Positions 1-5,495 of a stretch of 5,495 nucleotides of DNA are shown here, in pieces. Position 1 is the stretch's first letter. Each line of letters opens with the position of its first letter. The position numbers were made by a program, and so were the translations under genes. The notes below the pieces were generated by a model. That model did no database searches. It worked only from the letters and a program-made list of their open reading frames with translations, and was not told the DNA's origin. The stretch is from CAZBUK01 sp964495085. Lineage in GTDB: Bacteria; Bacteroidota; Ignavibacteria; T3Sed10-11. The stretch covers positions 1 to 5,495 of the forward strand of contig CAZBUK010000149.1 in assembly GCA_964495085.1 (NCBI GenBank). Reading direction: 5' to 3'.

Positions 1-180
1 ATAAATCATACTGGACCCATAGTTTGTGTATCATAAAGTTATACCTTTTCCAATGATATATTCCACTATGTTCTCATAGTCTAAAATTATTTTGGACACC
101 AATGTTTCATCTTATTGAACAAACTACTGACCGAGCCGGAGGGCTATAAATTATGCATGTCCGTACGGACGTATTACATA
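1..180. other. AT-rich non-coding tail downstream of the lipoprotein gene
   Basis: I see no credible gene here in any frame. The stretch is AT-rich. Its one clear structure is a small palindrome close to the stop codon of the neighbouring minus-strand gene, listed separately. No tRNA, repeat array or insertion-sequence end is visible. The next gene to the left must lie outside the window. Confidence 0.5.
159..170. repeat. 12-bp perfect palindrome just past the lipoprotein stop codon
   Basis: GTCCGTACGGAC is a perfect inverted repeat, 10 bases downstream of the minus-strand stop codon at 181-183. As RNA it can form a four-base-pair stem with a GTAC loop. Short outer pairings (TATG at 152-155 with CATA at 177-180) could extend it across an internal loop. 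No good U-tract follows on the minus strand, so calling it a terminator would be weak. It could equally be a protein-binding site or chance. Confidence 0.35.
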
Positions 181-819
181 CTATCTTTTGTGATTTCGTA
201 GAAAGGGCGTTGAGACACTATGATCTATGAGTTGGTAGGTGTATGTTGTGTAGAGATTTGAACCTCCGGTATATTGGTAGGCGTGGACGAGTCCGAGGTT
301 CCTTATATATTTCTGGATATTCGGGTTCGATTCCGTTCCGGAAGAATGTGTGATTGTATCCCCGAGCGAGGGGTAATCGAAACGTTGCAGTTCCCATTTC
401 AAGCCGGGACTAGGAAATATGCTCGTAAAGTGATTTCGATCCTCTATCACACTAAACAAGCTTGTATCGGCTACGGGCGACTCAGGTTGTTCTCCGAATG
501 GCGACCTGGAAATTTTCACTGTTCCGGAGTCAATTCGATGGACGTGATATTCGGTATATTCACCGAACGTCAAGCTATCGATTATAGTCCACCTGCTGAT
601 GGCCTGTAAATGGGTCCAATGAATACCGCCTGCCTGATCGAAGAATTGATACTCGTAGGTCCATGAATTCCCTATCGAGAGCGGAAGATAGTCACCGACT
701 GGCGGTACTCGAGGATCATCCGGCCCGTTAATGGTACAACCCGCGAGGATGAGAAGAACAAGGAGTGAATGGATTAACATCCGCTTTACAGGTAGCATAT
801 TAAAATTTCTCCCGGTCAT
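181..819 (-). CDS. Putative outer-membrane lipoprotein of unknown function
   Basis: Predicted 212-residue lipoprotein. Residues 8-28 form a signal peptide (MLPVKRMLIHSLLVLLILAGC) ending in a lipobox, ILAGC, with the lipidated Cys at position 28. The mature part opens with YLPLSIGNSWTYEY (about 44-57). This 'simple-to-measure-and-compare' segment recurs at the N-terminus of many uncharacterised FCB-group lipoproteins. It ends with a beta-rich pattern, YIRNLGLVHAYQYTGG (about 171-186), also common in that group. No catalytic motif is visible. The ATG at 819 overlaps the upstream gene's stop as ATGA, suggesting translational coupling. An in-frame ATG at 798 has GGGAG 10 nt before it and gives a more compact signal peptide, so the true start may be there. 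A surface or periplasmic beta-sheet protein is inferred; no function can be assigned. Confidence 0.83.
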   Translation of the reverse strand: MTGRNFNMLPVKRMLIHSLLVLLILAGCTINGPDDPRVPPVGDYLPLSIGNSWTYEYQFFDQAGGIHWTHLQAISRWTIIDSLTFGEYTEYHVHRIDSGTVKISRSPFGEQPESPVADTSLFSVIEDRNHFTSIFPSPGLKWELQRFDYPSLGDTITHSSGTESNPNIQKYIRNLGLVHAYQYTGGSNLYTTYTYQLIDHSVSTPFLRNHKR

Positions 820-1058
820 TCGGCGGCATCCCTAAGTTGGCGGAAACTGCCGTGATATTTGACTATGTTAGAAATAATCCAAGCGCCAAATGGAGTGAAT
901 ATAAGCGAAAGCAGAAATACGTGCGCCAATTTCCGTCGCGTGCTCGATTTTACCTCCTGTGGCTGCATATTCTCGATCGCCATCCAGTAGAAAATACCGC
1001 ATGCAGTCGCTCCAGCGCTCAGGAGAAAGTAGATCAATATAGTGGGAAATGAGTCCAT
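816..1058 (-). CDS. Small two-TM inner-membrane protein, unknown function
   Basis: An 80-residue protein with two predicted membrane helices, about residues 5-28 (PTILIYFLLSAGATACGIFYW) and 46-67 (VFLLSLIFTPFGAWIISNIV). They are joined by a polar loop containing SSTRRK (about 38-43), and the tail is charged (KYHGSFRQLRDAAE). The basic loop suggests, by the positive-inside rule, that both termini face the periplasm, although the tail is also basic. The ATG has AAGGA 8 nt upstream. The gene ends by a 4-bp ATGA overlap with the lipoprotein gene, so the two are almost certainly co-translated. I recognise no family. The overlap and ribosome-binding site favour this strand over the open frame on the opposite strand, which has only a TTG start. 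Confidence 0.75.
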   Translation of the reverse strand: MDSFPTILIYFLLSAGATACGIFYWMAIENMQPQEVKSSTRRKLAHVFLLSLIFTPFGAWIISNIVKYHGSFRQLRDAAE

Positions 1059-1066
1059 AGGAGTTG

Positions 1067-1071
1067 TCCTT
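1067..1071 (-). promoter_or_regulatory. Ribosome binding site (AAGGA) for the small membrane protein
   Basis: AAGGA on the minus strand sits 8 nt before the ATG at 1058. It is a good Shine-Dalgarno match and the main evidence that this short gene is real. The esterase gene upstream has no comparable site. Confidence 0.6.
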
Positions 1072-1109
1072 ACAATTTGAGACGTTTACGAAACGAGGGA
1101 ATTATTCGA

Positions 1110-1142
1110 TTTATATTTACCTTATATTTTGGACTATGTCAA
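1110..1142 (-). promoter_or_regulatory. Candidate promoter for the membrane protein/lipoprotein pair
   Basis: The minus strand carries a perfect TTGACA at 1142-1137 followed by a very AT-rich stretch. With a 17-nt spacer the -10 would be TAAATA (1119-1114), a weak match. The better match TATAAA (1115-1110) needs a long 21-nt spacer. Transcription would start around 1105, leaving a leader of roughly 45 nt with a Shine-Dalgarno site. The pair lies about 350 bp from the esterase stop, so an independent promoter is reasonable. If the host is a true Bacteroidota with its own consensus (-7 TAnnTTTG), this call is doubtful. Confidence 0.3.
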
Positions 1143-1302
1143 GAAATTTCTCATTGATAGCGTACATGCCATGTGCGGACGATGGACAATCTCGTTATTC
1201 CACCTCACGCAGATCCTCGACAGGAACACGTCCTATGAGTCTTCTATCGAAATCGCAATAGTACAAGTAGTCGCCGAGGAATTTTATGAAACTCACGAAT
1301 TT

Positions 1303-1320
1303 ATTCTCGACCTCGAGAAT
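1303..1320. repeat. 18-bp inverted repeat, 8-bp arms and 2-bp centre
   Basis: ATTCTCGA and its exact complement TCGAGAAT are separated by two bases. The element lies about 85 bp downstream of the esterase stop and about 160 bp upstream of the candidate promoter's -35. As RNA it gives a seven-base-pair stem with a tetraloop. No run of U follows on either strand, so it is a poor intrinsic terminator. A dimeric regulator site or a transcript-stabilising hairpin are alternatives. Confidence 0.45.
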
Positions 1321-1406
1321 CTATCGCCTGAACAGTAAGCTACCGGAGATACCGTCCTCGTCGCGTACATTACTATTGATGTCAGGTATATGATACGAGA
1401 ATAGAT

Positions 1407-2912
1407 TTACGAGCCGATGCTTCTCCCGTATCGGATTTCCTCCGGTATCGATAACGCTCTCGGTTCGGTTACGGTCGGTGGTACATATAAAAGATCGAGC
1501 CCGTAATCCTGCCCCCGCTGAAAGTATTCAAGGCGAATCGGATAAAATCCTTTTCTCAGAGGAATAATATACGATTTTGCGTCTCCTTTTCCGTGGAGAC
1601 CGTCATGATCTATCAGGAGCTTGCCGTCGATATAAAACTTTGAACCGTCATCCGAATCGACGATAAACACGTGATATCCCTCGTCCAGTATTTCAATATA
1701 TCCCTCGATAAGACAGGCAAAATTCTCAGATCTCGGGAACATACGAAGATTGAAATCGACTTCCACAATCCCCCGCGATACTGGATTCATCGATTCGAAA
1801 TCGGGGAGGCTATCCCATTCACCTTCATAGTATGCATAATTCCAAATACCCTGCTGAACACCCTCCGGCTTTACAGACGCCGGGAGGAATTCTCCAATCT
1901 CAAAATGCCCTTTCACTATCTTATCATACGCACCGCGCGCGGTCAGGTATCGCATTGTTACCGAAGCCGCGTCGGACAAACCGATAACCTGCTCGATTAT
2001 TTTTGAGGAAACATCGGGAAGTGTACCGTCGGTAGTGTATCGAACAGCCGCCGGATTGTCCGCGAATGTATATAGTACAATCGGTTCATCCTGAAGTATT
2101 ATTCCGTCACGCGGATGAAATTGGAGCCGTGCATTGTAGCCGTCATAGATAAACTTCAATCCGTCGTAGATACCTTTTAAACGGACGCTGTTATGAGTTT
2201 CATTCGGATAAGCAACACTTTTCCAATGCAGGTTCTCCGGCGCCTTCGCCTCAAGTACCGCCTCCATCTGATCGATTCCCATATTACTGTACGTCCCTTC
2301 GATACCGGCTATCCAGAGCGTTTTATTCAGATCCGTTTGTTTTTTAAAAGTTTCTTCGGCCAGTTTCACGAGATACCGCTCGTTCCAAAGGAAGGGTGGG
2401 TCGCTCGATATGTAGGATTCAAAAAGATGCGGACGCGTCAACAAGGTATACATACTGAACGTACCGCCGTATGAATGACCGAATAGGATCCTGTCATTAC
2501 TCACGGGGTAGTTCGATTCCACATAAGGTATCAGTTCGTTTTCCAGAAAATCGAGAAATGTCTCGGCATTGTTTGCGGGGAGGAAATCCCTATCTCTCTG
2601 GTTAATATTTTGTATATACATATTGGTAATTCCCACCAGGACGGCATGGGGGAGGAAGCCTTCATTCCTCGCAAAACGATGAATGAAGGCCATGTTTTCA
2701 GTGTTCCATTCACCGTCTACCATATATATTGCGGTATATTTCTCCGCGGATCCGGGAATGTAACTATCCGGGATTTTTATATTTAAATACCGCAGCTCCT
2801 GCAGAGCATCGGAATATATGGAATCCTTCTCGCTCGTTACTGACTGAGCCGATAAGGCGTTGGTAAACAGGTACAGAAATACACAAACAAAAAAGGATAG
2901 TGAGGTTTTCAT
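1407..2912 (-). CDS. Secreted multidomain carbohydrate esterase (PF00756-type hydrolase + CHB_HEX_C-like + PA14)
   Basis: A 501-residue exported enzyme. A Sec signal peptide (MKTSLSFFVCVFLYLFTNALSA) probably cleaves before QS. Residues about 35-260 form an alpha/beta hydrolase of the enterochelin-esterase/esterase D type (COG2819). The nucleophile is Ser147 in GHSYGG (145-150) and the likely catalytic His is His240 in ETHNS. The acid is probably in the 200-215 region (IEGTYSNMGID) but is not certain. Residues about 264-339 resemble the chitobiase/hexosaminidase C-terminal module (VRYTTDGTLPD). Residues about 353-479 form a PA14 domain (DDGSKFYIDG, 421-430), probably sugar-binding. With GH2 and GH43 genes upstream, removal of acetyl or feruloyl groups from hemicellulose or pectin is inferred; a siderophore esterase is less likely here. 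An in-frame ATG at 2951 adds 13 residues that spoil the signal peptide, so the start at 2912 is preferred. Neither start has a clear Shine-Dalgarno site. Confidence 0.94.
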   Translation of the reverse strand: MKTSLSFFVCVFLYLFTNALSAQSVTSEKDSIYSDALQELRYLNIKIPDSYIPGSAEKYTAIYMVDGEWNTENMAFIHRFARNEGFLPHAVLVGITNMYIQNINQRDRDFLPANNAETFLDFLENELIPYVESNYPVSNDRILFGHSYGGTFSMYTLLTRPHLFESYISSDPPFLWNERYLVKLAEETFKKQTDLNKTLWIAGIEGTYSNMGIDQMEAVLEAKAPENLHWKSVAYPNETHNSVRLKGIYDGLKFIYDGYNARLQFHPRDGIILQDEPIVLYTFADNPAAVRYTTDGTLPDVSSKIIEQVIGLSDAASVTMRYLTARGAYDKIVKGHFEIGEFLPASVKPEGVQQGIWNYAYYEGEWDSLPDFESMNPVSRGIVEVDFNLRMFPRSENFACLIEGYIEILDEGYHVFIVDSDDGSKFYIDGKLLIDHDGLHGKGDAKSYIIPLRKGFYPIRLEYFQRGQDYGLDLLYVPPTVTEPRALSIPEEIRYGRSIGS

Positions 2913-3073
2913 ACGATAGAGGCTTTCGATTCGTGAGACGAATAAAAACATACGGCTGTGAATGAATGTACGGCTCGGTGAAGCAAAAGATGCAGAAAAC
3001 AGACTGGCAGATATCCATGCGATAACCGGATTCCGCGGTGAGTAACAATGCTTCTCGCAGTTTATAAAACGGT
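2913..3073. other. Esterase leader region
   Basis: This sits between the terminator-like hairpin and the esterase start. No convincing gene lies here; the one overlapping open frame has no family resemblance and runs into the esterase gene out of frame. Two copies of TACGGCT (2951-2957 and 2969-2975) are spaced 18 bp apart in the same orientation and could be half-sites for a regulator. If the hairpin terminates transcription, the esterase promoter must be in this stretch, but I could not find a good -35/-10 pair. Confidence 0.4.
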
Positions 3074-3116
3074 AAAAATAAGTCCGACGGATCCTCAGGA
3101 ACAGCCGGATCCGGGA
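3074..3116 (-). terminator. Putative intrinsic terminator/attenuator after the GH43 gene
   Basis: Starting directly after the GH43 TAA, the minus strand reads TCC-CGGATCC, a 12-nt loop, then GGATCCG-TC-GGA. This makes a ten-base-pair stem with a two-base bulge. It is followed within a few bases by CTTATTTTTA, a reasonable U-rich tail. The layout fits a Rho-independent terminator, though the large loop and bulge weaken it, so partial read-through into the esterase gene is possible. It would separate the GH2-GH43 transcript from the esterase, or lower esterase expression relative to them. Confidence 0.62.
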
Positions 3117-4817
3117 TTATTCAATCGATATTAATGAAGCGCCGGCTGATATCCCATTTTCATTAAACGACTCAATGGAAAAATAATATTTTCGATCGGC
3201 ATGCAAACTGTTGATCGTCAGCGCGGTGTCGTCATAGACCAGATAATTGTTATATAACATATGTTCCGAGATGCCGAAACTGATATTGTACCCGATTGCA
3301 TTCTCAGATTTATCCCATGAAAGTCGAACGGTTCTCCTATTGCCGGGGTCTCTATGTGCCGCGAGATTCATGACCTTTTCGGGTTTTTCTCCATCACCTT
3401 TGCCAAAGACCCTGAATCCGCTTAAGGCGAAATGTCCATCGGGGACTTCTATGTTGTTAATCCTTAGGTATCTGCACGTGACCTTCTTCGCCAGTTGTAT
3501 ATAGTCATGTGAATTATCGGACGTATTCTTTGATTTATCTATAAGCATATTCCAACCGACCCCATCATCGGAATACCCGATCGTATACCTGTGGAACAGG
3601 TTCTTTTCTCTTCCGAATATCTCCGTATTGTGCTCCGCAAAATTAATCTGCACAGCATACACATCGTATGTTTTTCCTAAATCGATGACTGCATATTCAT
3701 CGGGACTACCGCTTTCAGATGCCCAATAGGTTCTGATATTCTCATCCGTCATATGCTCCGGGGGAAAAGCGTCGATCGACGATGATACATCCGCATTTTT
3801 CCCGTAGGAGAGGAGCATCCAACCCGGAAAGATGTCATCGAAACTGCTTATTTTAGTCTGAGGTATGATCAATGGATAGTCCCCATATTTTGTAATGGAG
3901 TATAGAGTACCATCCTCGTCAAAAAAAGTCGGATACAACCCCAGCCTGCGCTCGAATATATGTTTCTGAGAAATGGTAATAGTTCCCATATGCCATACAT
4001 TCCCATAACTGTCGGAAAAAGTACTTCCATGCCCGGCCCCGGCCGCATAACCCTCCGGCTTATAGGCAAATGGGTTATGTGCCTGCATGGTAAAGGGTCC
4101 GAGTGGACTATCTGATATATATACTCCGTCGGAGTAACTTTTAAATTCGGTCCCCGGGCCGGAATATTGTAAATAGTATCGACCGTCGTATTTATTCATC
4201 CATGCACCTTCGATCCATGGACTTTGAGTTTTTAGGGTGTTATAATCGCCCGGCACTTCCCACCCGTGCCGATCAGGTCGGGCATGGATTAATTCTTTAG
4301 GTTTCCCATGGAAGGAGAAATTATTTTTATAGTCCAACTCCACTCCATAAATGGGGTTTACATTCGAGCATCCCCAGTAAAAGTACAGCCGGTCATCGTC
4401 ATCCAGGAAGAAAGCGGGGTCCCAAACCGGAATTTCCAACTCCTCCACAGCAACGCTCCAATTCCCGCTGAGCGGATCGCCGCTTTTATATATAGTGCTC
4501 TTTTCATTTGATGAGGCAAGGAAATACATCGTGTCGCCCAGCACAACCGCAGTAGGAGCATACTCTTCCACAGGAATCTGAGTTGTCTCAACGAACGTCC
4601 ATGCAGGCAAATCTTCGGAATGCCAGTAACCGCCGGATTTCGAGGCGAACAGATAGAACCTGTCCTTATACCATATAACTGATGGATCGGCCGCCTCCCT
4701 TCTCGACGGTTCACCAAGACTGAAGCGATAGCTTAGATCCACGGGGTTGCAGAAGGTATCGACGGTTATTAATTCGGACTGGCTTTCTGTCCGGCAGCCG
4801 GCTAACGAGAGGATCAA
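3117..4817 (-). CDS. GH43 glycoside hydrolase lipoprotein with discoidin-like and FN3 domains
   Basis: Probable arabinofuranosidase/xylosidase-type enzyme, 566 residues from the TTG at 4817 (numbering used here). The five-bladed propeller spans about residues 22-320. The expected GH43 triad is visible: base Asp44 in ADPSV, pKa-modulating Asp133 in VWDPAFF, and acid Glu203 in SPWIEGAW. His263 in AGHGS matches the family's conserved central His. A discoidin-like carbohydrate-binding domain follows (about 340-473; DENIRTYWASESG, YAVIDLGKTYDV), then a fibronectin III domain (about 477-566). LSLAGC near the N-terminus is a lipobox, so the enzyme is membrane-anchored, probably at the cell surface or in the periplasm. 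Seven residues before the Cys is too short for a signal peptide, so the real protein almost surely starts further upstream (see the entry at 4815-4853). The GH43 subfamily and substrate cannot be fixed by eye. The gene lies about 108-132 bp after the GH2 gene and is probably cotranscribed with it. Confidence 0.95.
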   Translation of the reverse strand: MILSLAGCRTESQSELITVDTFCNPVDLSYRFSLGEPSRREAADPSVIWYKDRFYLFASKSGGYWHSEDLPAWTFVETTQIPVEEYAPTAVVLGDTMYFLASSNEKSTIYKSGDPLSGNWSVAVEELEIPVWDPAFFLDDDDRLYFYWGCSNVNPIYGVELDYKNNFSFHGKPKELIHARPDRHGWEVPGDYNTLKTQSPWIEGAWMNKYDGRYYLQYSGPGTEFKSYSDGVYISDSPLGPFTMQAHNPFAYKPEGYAAGAGHGSTFSDSYGNVWHMGTITISQKHIFERRLGLYPTFFDEDGTLYSITKYGDYPLIIPQTKISSFDDIFPGWMLLSYGKNADVSSSIDAFPPEHMTDENIRTYWASESGSPDEYAVIDLGKTYDVYAVQINFAEHNTEIFGREKNLFHRYTIGYSDDGVGWNMLIDKSKNTSDNSHDYIQLAKKVTCRYLRINNIEVPDGHFALSGFRVFGKGDGEKPEKVMNLAAHRDPGNRRTVRLSWDKSENAIGYNISFGISEHMLYNNYLVYDDTALTINSLHADRKYYFSIESFNENGISAGASLISIE

Positions 4818-4853
4818 GACGAAAAATAATACGGTTCTTATTTTTACTTCTCC
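4815..4853 (-). promoter_or_regulatory. Probable true translation start of the GH43 gene: GGAG plus ATA codon
   Basis: Reading upstream in frame from the TTG at 4817, the codons encode RTVLFFV, completing the lipoprotein signal RTVLFFVLILSLAGC. The codon just before them, at 4841-4839, is ATA. It lies 8 nt after GGAG (4853-4850), which is ideal spacing. No ATG, GTG or other TTG occurs in this frame before the TGA at about 4886-4884. Either ATA is a rare start codon, an ATG has mutated, or the sequence has an error. An alternative is a one-base surplus in the AAAAA run near 4842, which would put an ATG at 4887 in frame. Confidence 0.6.
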
Positions 4854-4949
4854 GTTTCGTTGATTTGTTCTGAGATGTGATATTCATTAATTCGTATTGA
4901 ACCATCATCCCTTATATCCTGCAACATTTGATTCAATCTTTATGAGAAT

Positions 4950-5495
4950 TCAATTACTATTTATGGTTACCCGAGCATCTTCAAGTCCGGGCGAACTTAC
5001 CGTTATCGTGATGCTTCCGGGACTGCCCGCGTTCGAGCGGACGATGGCCAGGCATAGCCCGCTGAACGCTTCACGCTTATTTGAGGAGAACGATACCATG
5101 TTGGTCGGATCTCCGTTATCCGTCGCTACTATTTCACCGTGCCCTTCTATGGTAAATGTAACAGGATTATCCGTGCGCGGTACTATCAATCCTTCTTCAT
5201 CGGTTATCTTAACAGTGATAAAAGCCAGGTCCTTCCCGTCGGCATTAATTTCGTTACGATCGGCAACAGCCCGCAGCTTCACCGCTTGACCCGTCGTTTT
5301 TACGACACTTTCCGCCCATACTTTTCCGTCTTTGTAGGCGATCGCTCTCAATTCACCCGGTTCGTAAATCACATCGTCCCAGCGAAGGCGGTATTCATAT
5401 TCCTGTTTTTTCTTTCGTCCCAATGAGTTTCCATTGAGGAACAATTCCGCTTCGTCGCCCGAAGTAAAGATATGCACGGGCGTAACTTCGTCGAC
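4950..5495 (-). CDS. GH2 beta-galactosidase-type enzyme, C-terminal part only
   Basis: The last 181 residues of a protein that enters from the right edge of the window. The first visible codon is at 5495 and the stop is at 4952-4950. The opening VTPVHIFTSGDEAELFLNG followed by SLGRKKK, and later RWDDVIYEPGELRAIAYKDGK, is the DUF4982-type domain (PF16355, about visible residues 1-65). Next comes the Ig-like GH2 C5 domain (PF18565, about 70-178), with DRNEINADGKDLAFITVKI, GEIVATDNGDPT and AFSGLCLAIVRS. These two domains together mark the long Bacteroidota-type GH2 enzymes that usually act as beta-galactosidases, although other GH2 activities share the tail. The catalytic acid/base and nucleophile lie outside the window, so activity is inferred from the tail alone. 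It is probably the first visible gene of the transcript leading into GH43. Confidence 0.93.
   Translation of the reverse strand, partial: VDEVTPVHIFTSGDEAELFLNGNSLGRKKKQEYEYRLRWDDVIYEPGELRAIAYKDGKVWAESVVKTTGQAVKLRAVADRNEINADGKDLAFITVKITDEEGLIVPRTDNPVTFTIEGHGEIVATDNGDPTNMVSFSSNKREAFSGLCLAIVRSNAGSPGSITITVSSPGLEDARVTINSN

Larger units (their letters stand above)
1059..1406. other. 350-bp spacer without a confident gene; possible decayed ORF
   Basis: This lies between the esterase stop and the small membrane-protein gene. On the plus strand a 69-codon frame (1129-1338) begins with TTG and has no ribosome-binding site. On the minus strand a frame running from about 1406 to 1195 is broken only by a TAG at 1321-1323. 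It reads like protein on both sides (for example NVRDEDGISGSLLF before the stop, FLGDYLYYCDFDRRLIG after it) but has no ATG. Neither is convincing as a functional gene and I recognise no family. The spacer also holds the candidate promoter and an 18-bp palindrome. Confidence 0.4.

Noticed and set aside
274..609. 111-codon plus-strand frame inside the lipoprotein gene
   Set aside because: It is antisense to a well-supported lipoprotein with a signal peptide and recognisable motifs, and its own translation shows no domain.
837..1052. 71-codon open frame on the plus strand opposite the small membrane protein
   Set aside because: It begins with TTG, has no ribosome-binding site and lies antisense to a frame with an ATG, AAGGA and an ATGA overlap with its neighbour.
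1129..1338. 69-codon plus-strand frame in the spacer
   Set aside because: TTG start, no Shine-Dalgarno site, no recognisable family and opposite to every other gene. Kept only as a note under the spacer.
1671..2006. 111-codon plus-strand frame inside the esterase gene
   Set aside because: It is antisense to the PA14/CHB_HEX_C-like region, which is clearly coding on the minus strand.
2764..3048. 94-codon minus-strand frame overlapping the esterase start
   Set aside because: It overlaps the esterase signal peptide out of frame and has no gene-like features; it looks like a shadow of the leader and signal-peptide region.
4711..4908. 65-codon minus-strand frame starting ATGATG after AAGGG
   Set aside because: The start region looks attractive, but most of the frame lies over the GH43 N-terminus out of frame and its product is a low-complexity basic peptide. 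It matters only for the alternative indel explanation of the GH43 start.
1..5495. CRISPR array, tRNA/rRNA, insertion sequence or phage genes
   Set aside because: I saw no regularly spaced repeats, cloverleaf-like segments, transposase motifs or phage proteins. Small ncRNAs cannot be excluded by eye.

Overview
The window is a stretch of carbohydrate-degradation genes, all on the minus strand and so read from right to left, followed by a small two-gene unit of unknown function. Protein style points to a bacterium of the Bacteroidota/FCB assemblage (Bacteroidota, Ignavibacteria, Marinimicrobia, KSB1-like or relatives). The evidence is a GH2 C-terminal tail typical of Bacteroidota-like enzymes, exported proteins with an 'AQ' signal-peptidase site or a lipobox Cys, and a lipoprotein with a 'YLPLSIGNSWTYEY' opening often seen in FCB genomes. 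Taxonomy below that level cannot be read from this sequence.

Right to left: (i) 4950-5495, the last 181 residues of a GH2 beta-galactosidase-type enzyme, whose catalytic part lies outside the window. (ii) 3117-4817, extending to about 4841, a GH43 lipoprotein with a discoidin-like (F5/8C, CBM32-like) domain and a fibronectin III domain. Its start is odd: the only canonical in-frame start (TTG, 4817) would destroy the signal peptide, while an ATA codon at 4841 has a well-placed GGAG and gives a textbook lipoprotein signal. (iii) A hairpin with a U-rich tail directly after the GH43 stop codon, probably a terminator or attenuator. (iv) 1407-2912, a secreted alpha/beta-hydrolase esterase (PF00756/COG2819 type) fused to a CHB_HEX_C-like module and a PA14 domain. 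(v) 1059-1406, a gene-poor spacer with a candidate promoter, an 18-bp palindrome and possible coding debris. (vi) 816-1058 and 181-819, a two-TM small membrane protein and a lipoprotein overlapping by ATGA. (vii) 1-180, an AT-rich tail without a recognisable gene.

The GH2, GH43 and esterase genes together look like part of a polysaccharide utilisation locus. The two glycosidases would remove galactose-, arabinose- or xylose-type residues and the esterase would remove acyl substituents from a plant or algal hemicellulose or pectin. No SusC/SusD pair or regulator is visible here. The membrane protein/lipoprotein pair does not obviously belong to the same process.

No clearly novel multi-gene system is apparent. 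The best leads are the noncanonical GH43 start, the domain architecture of the esterase, and the unexplained 350-bp spacer.
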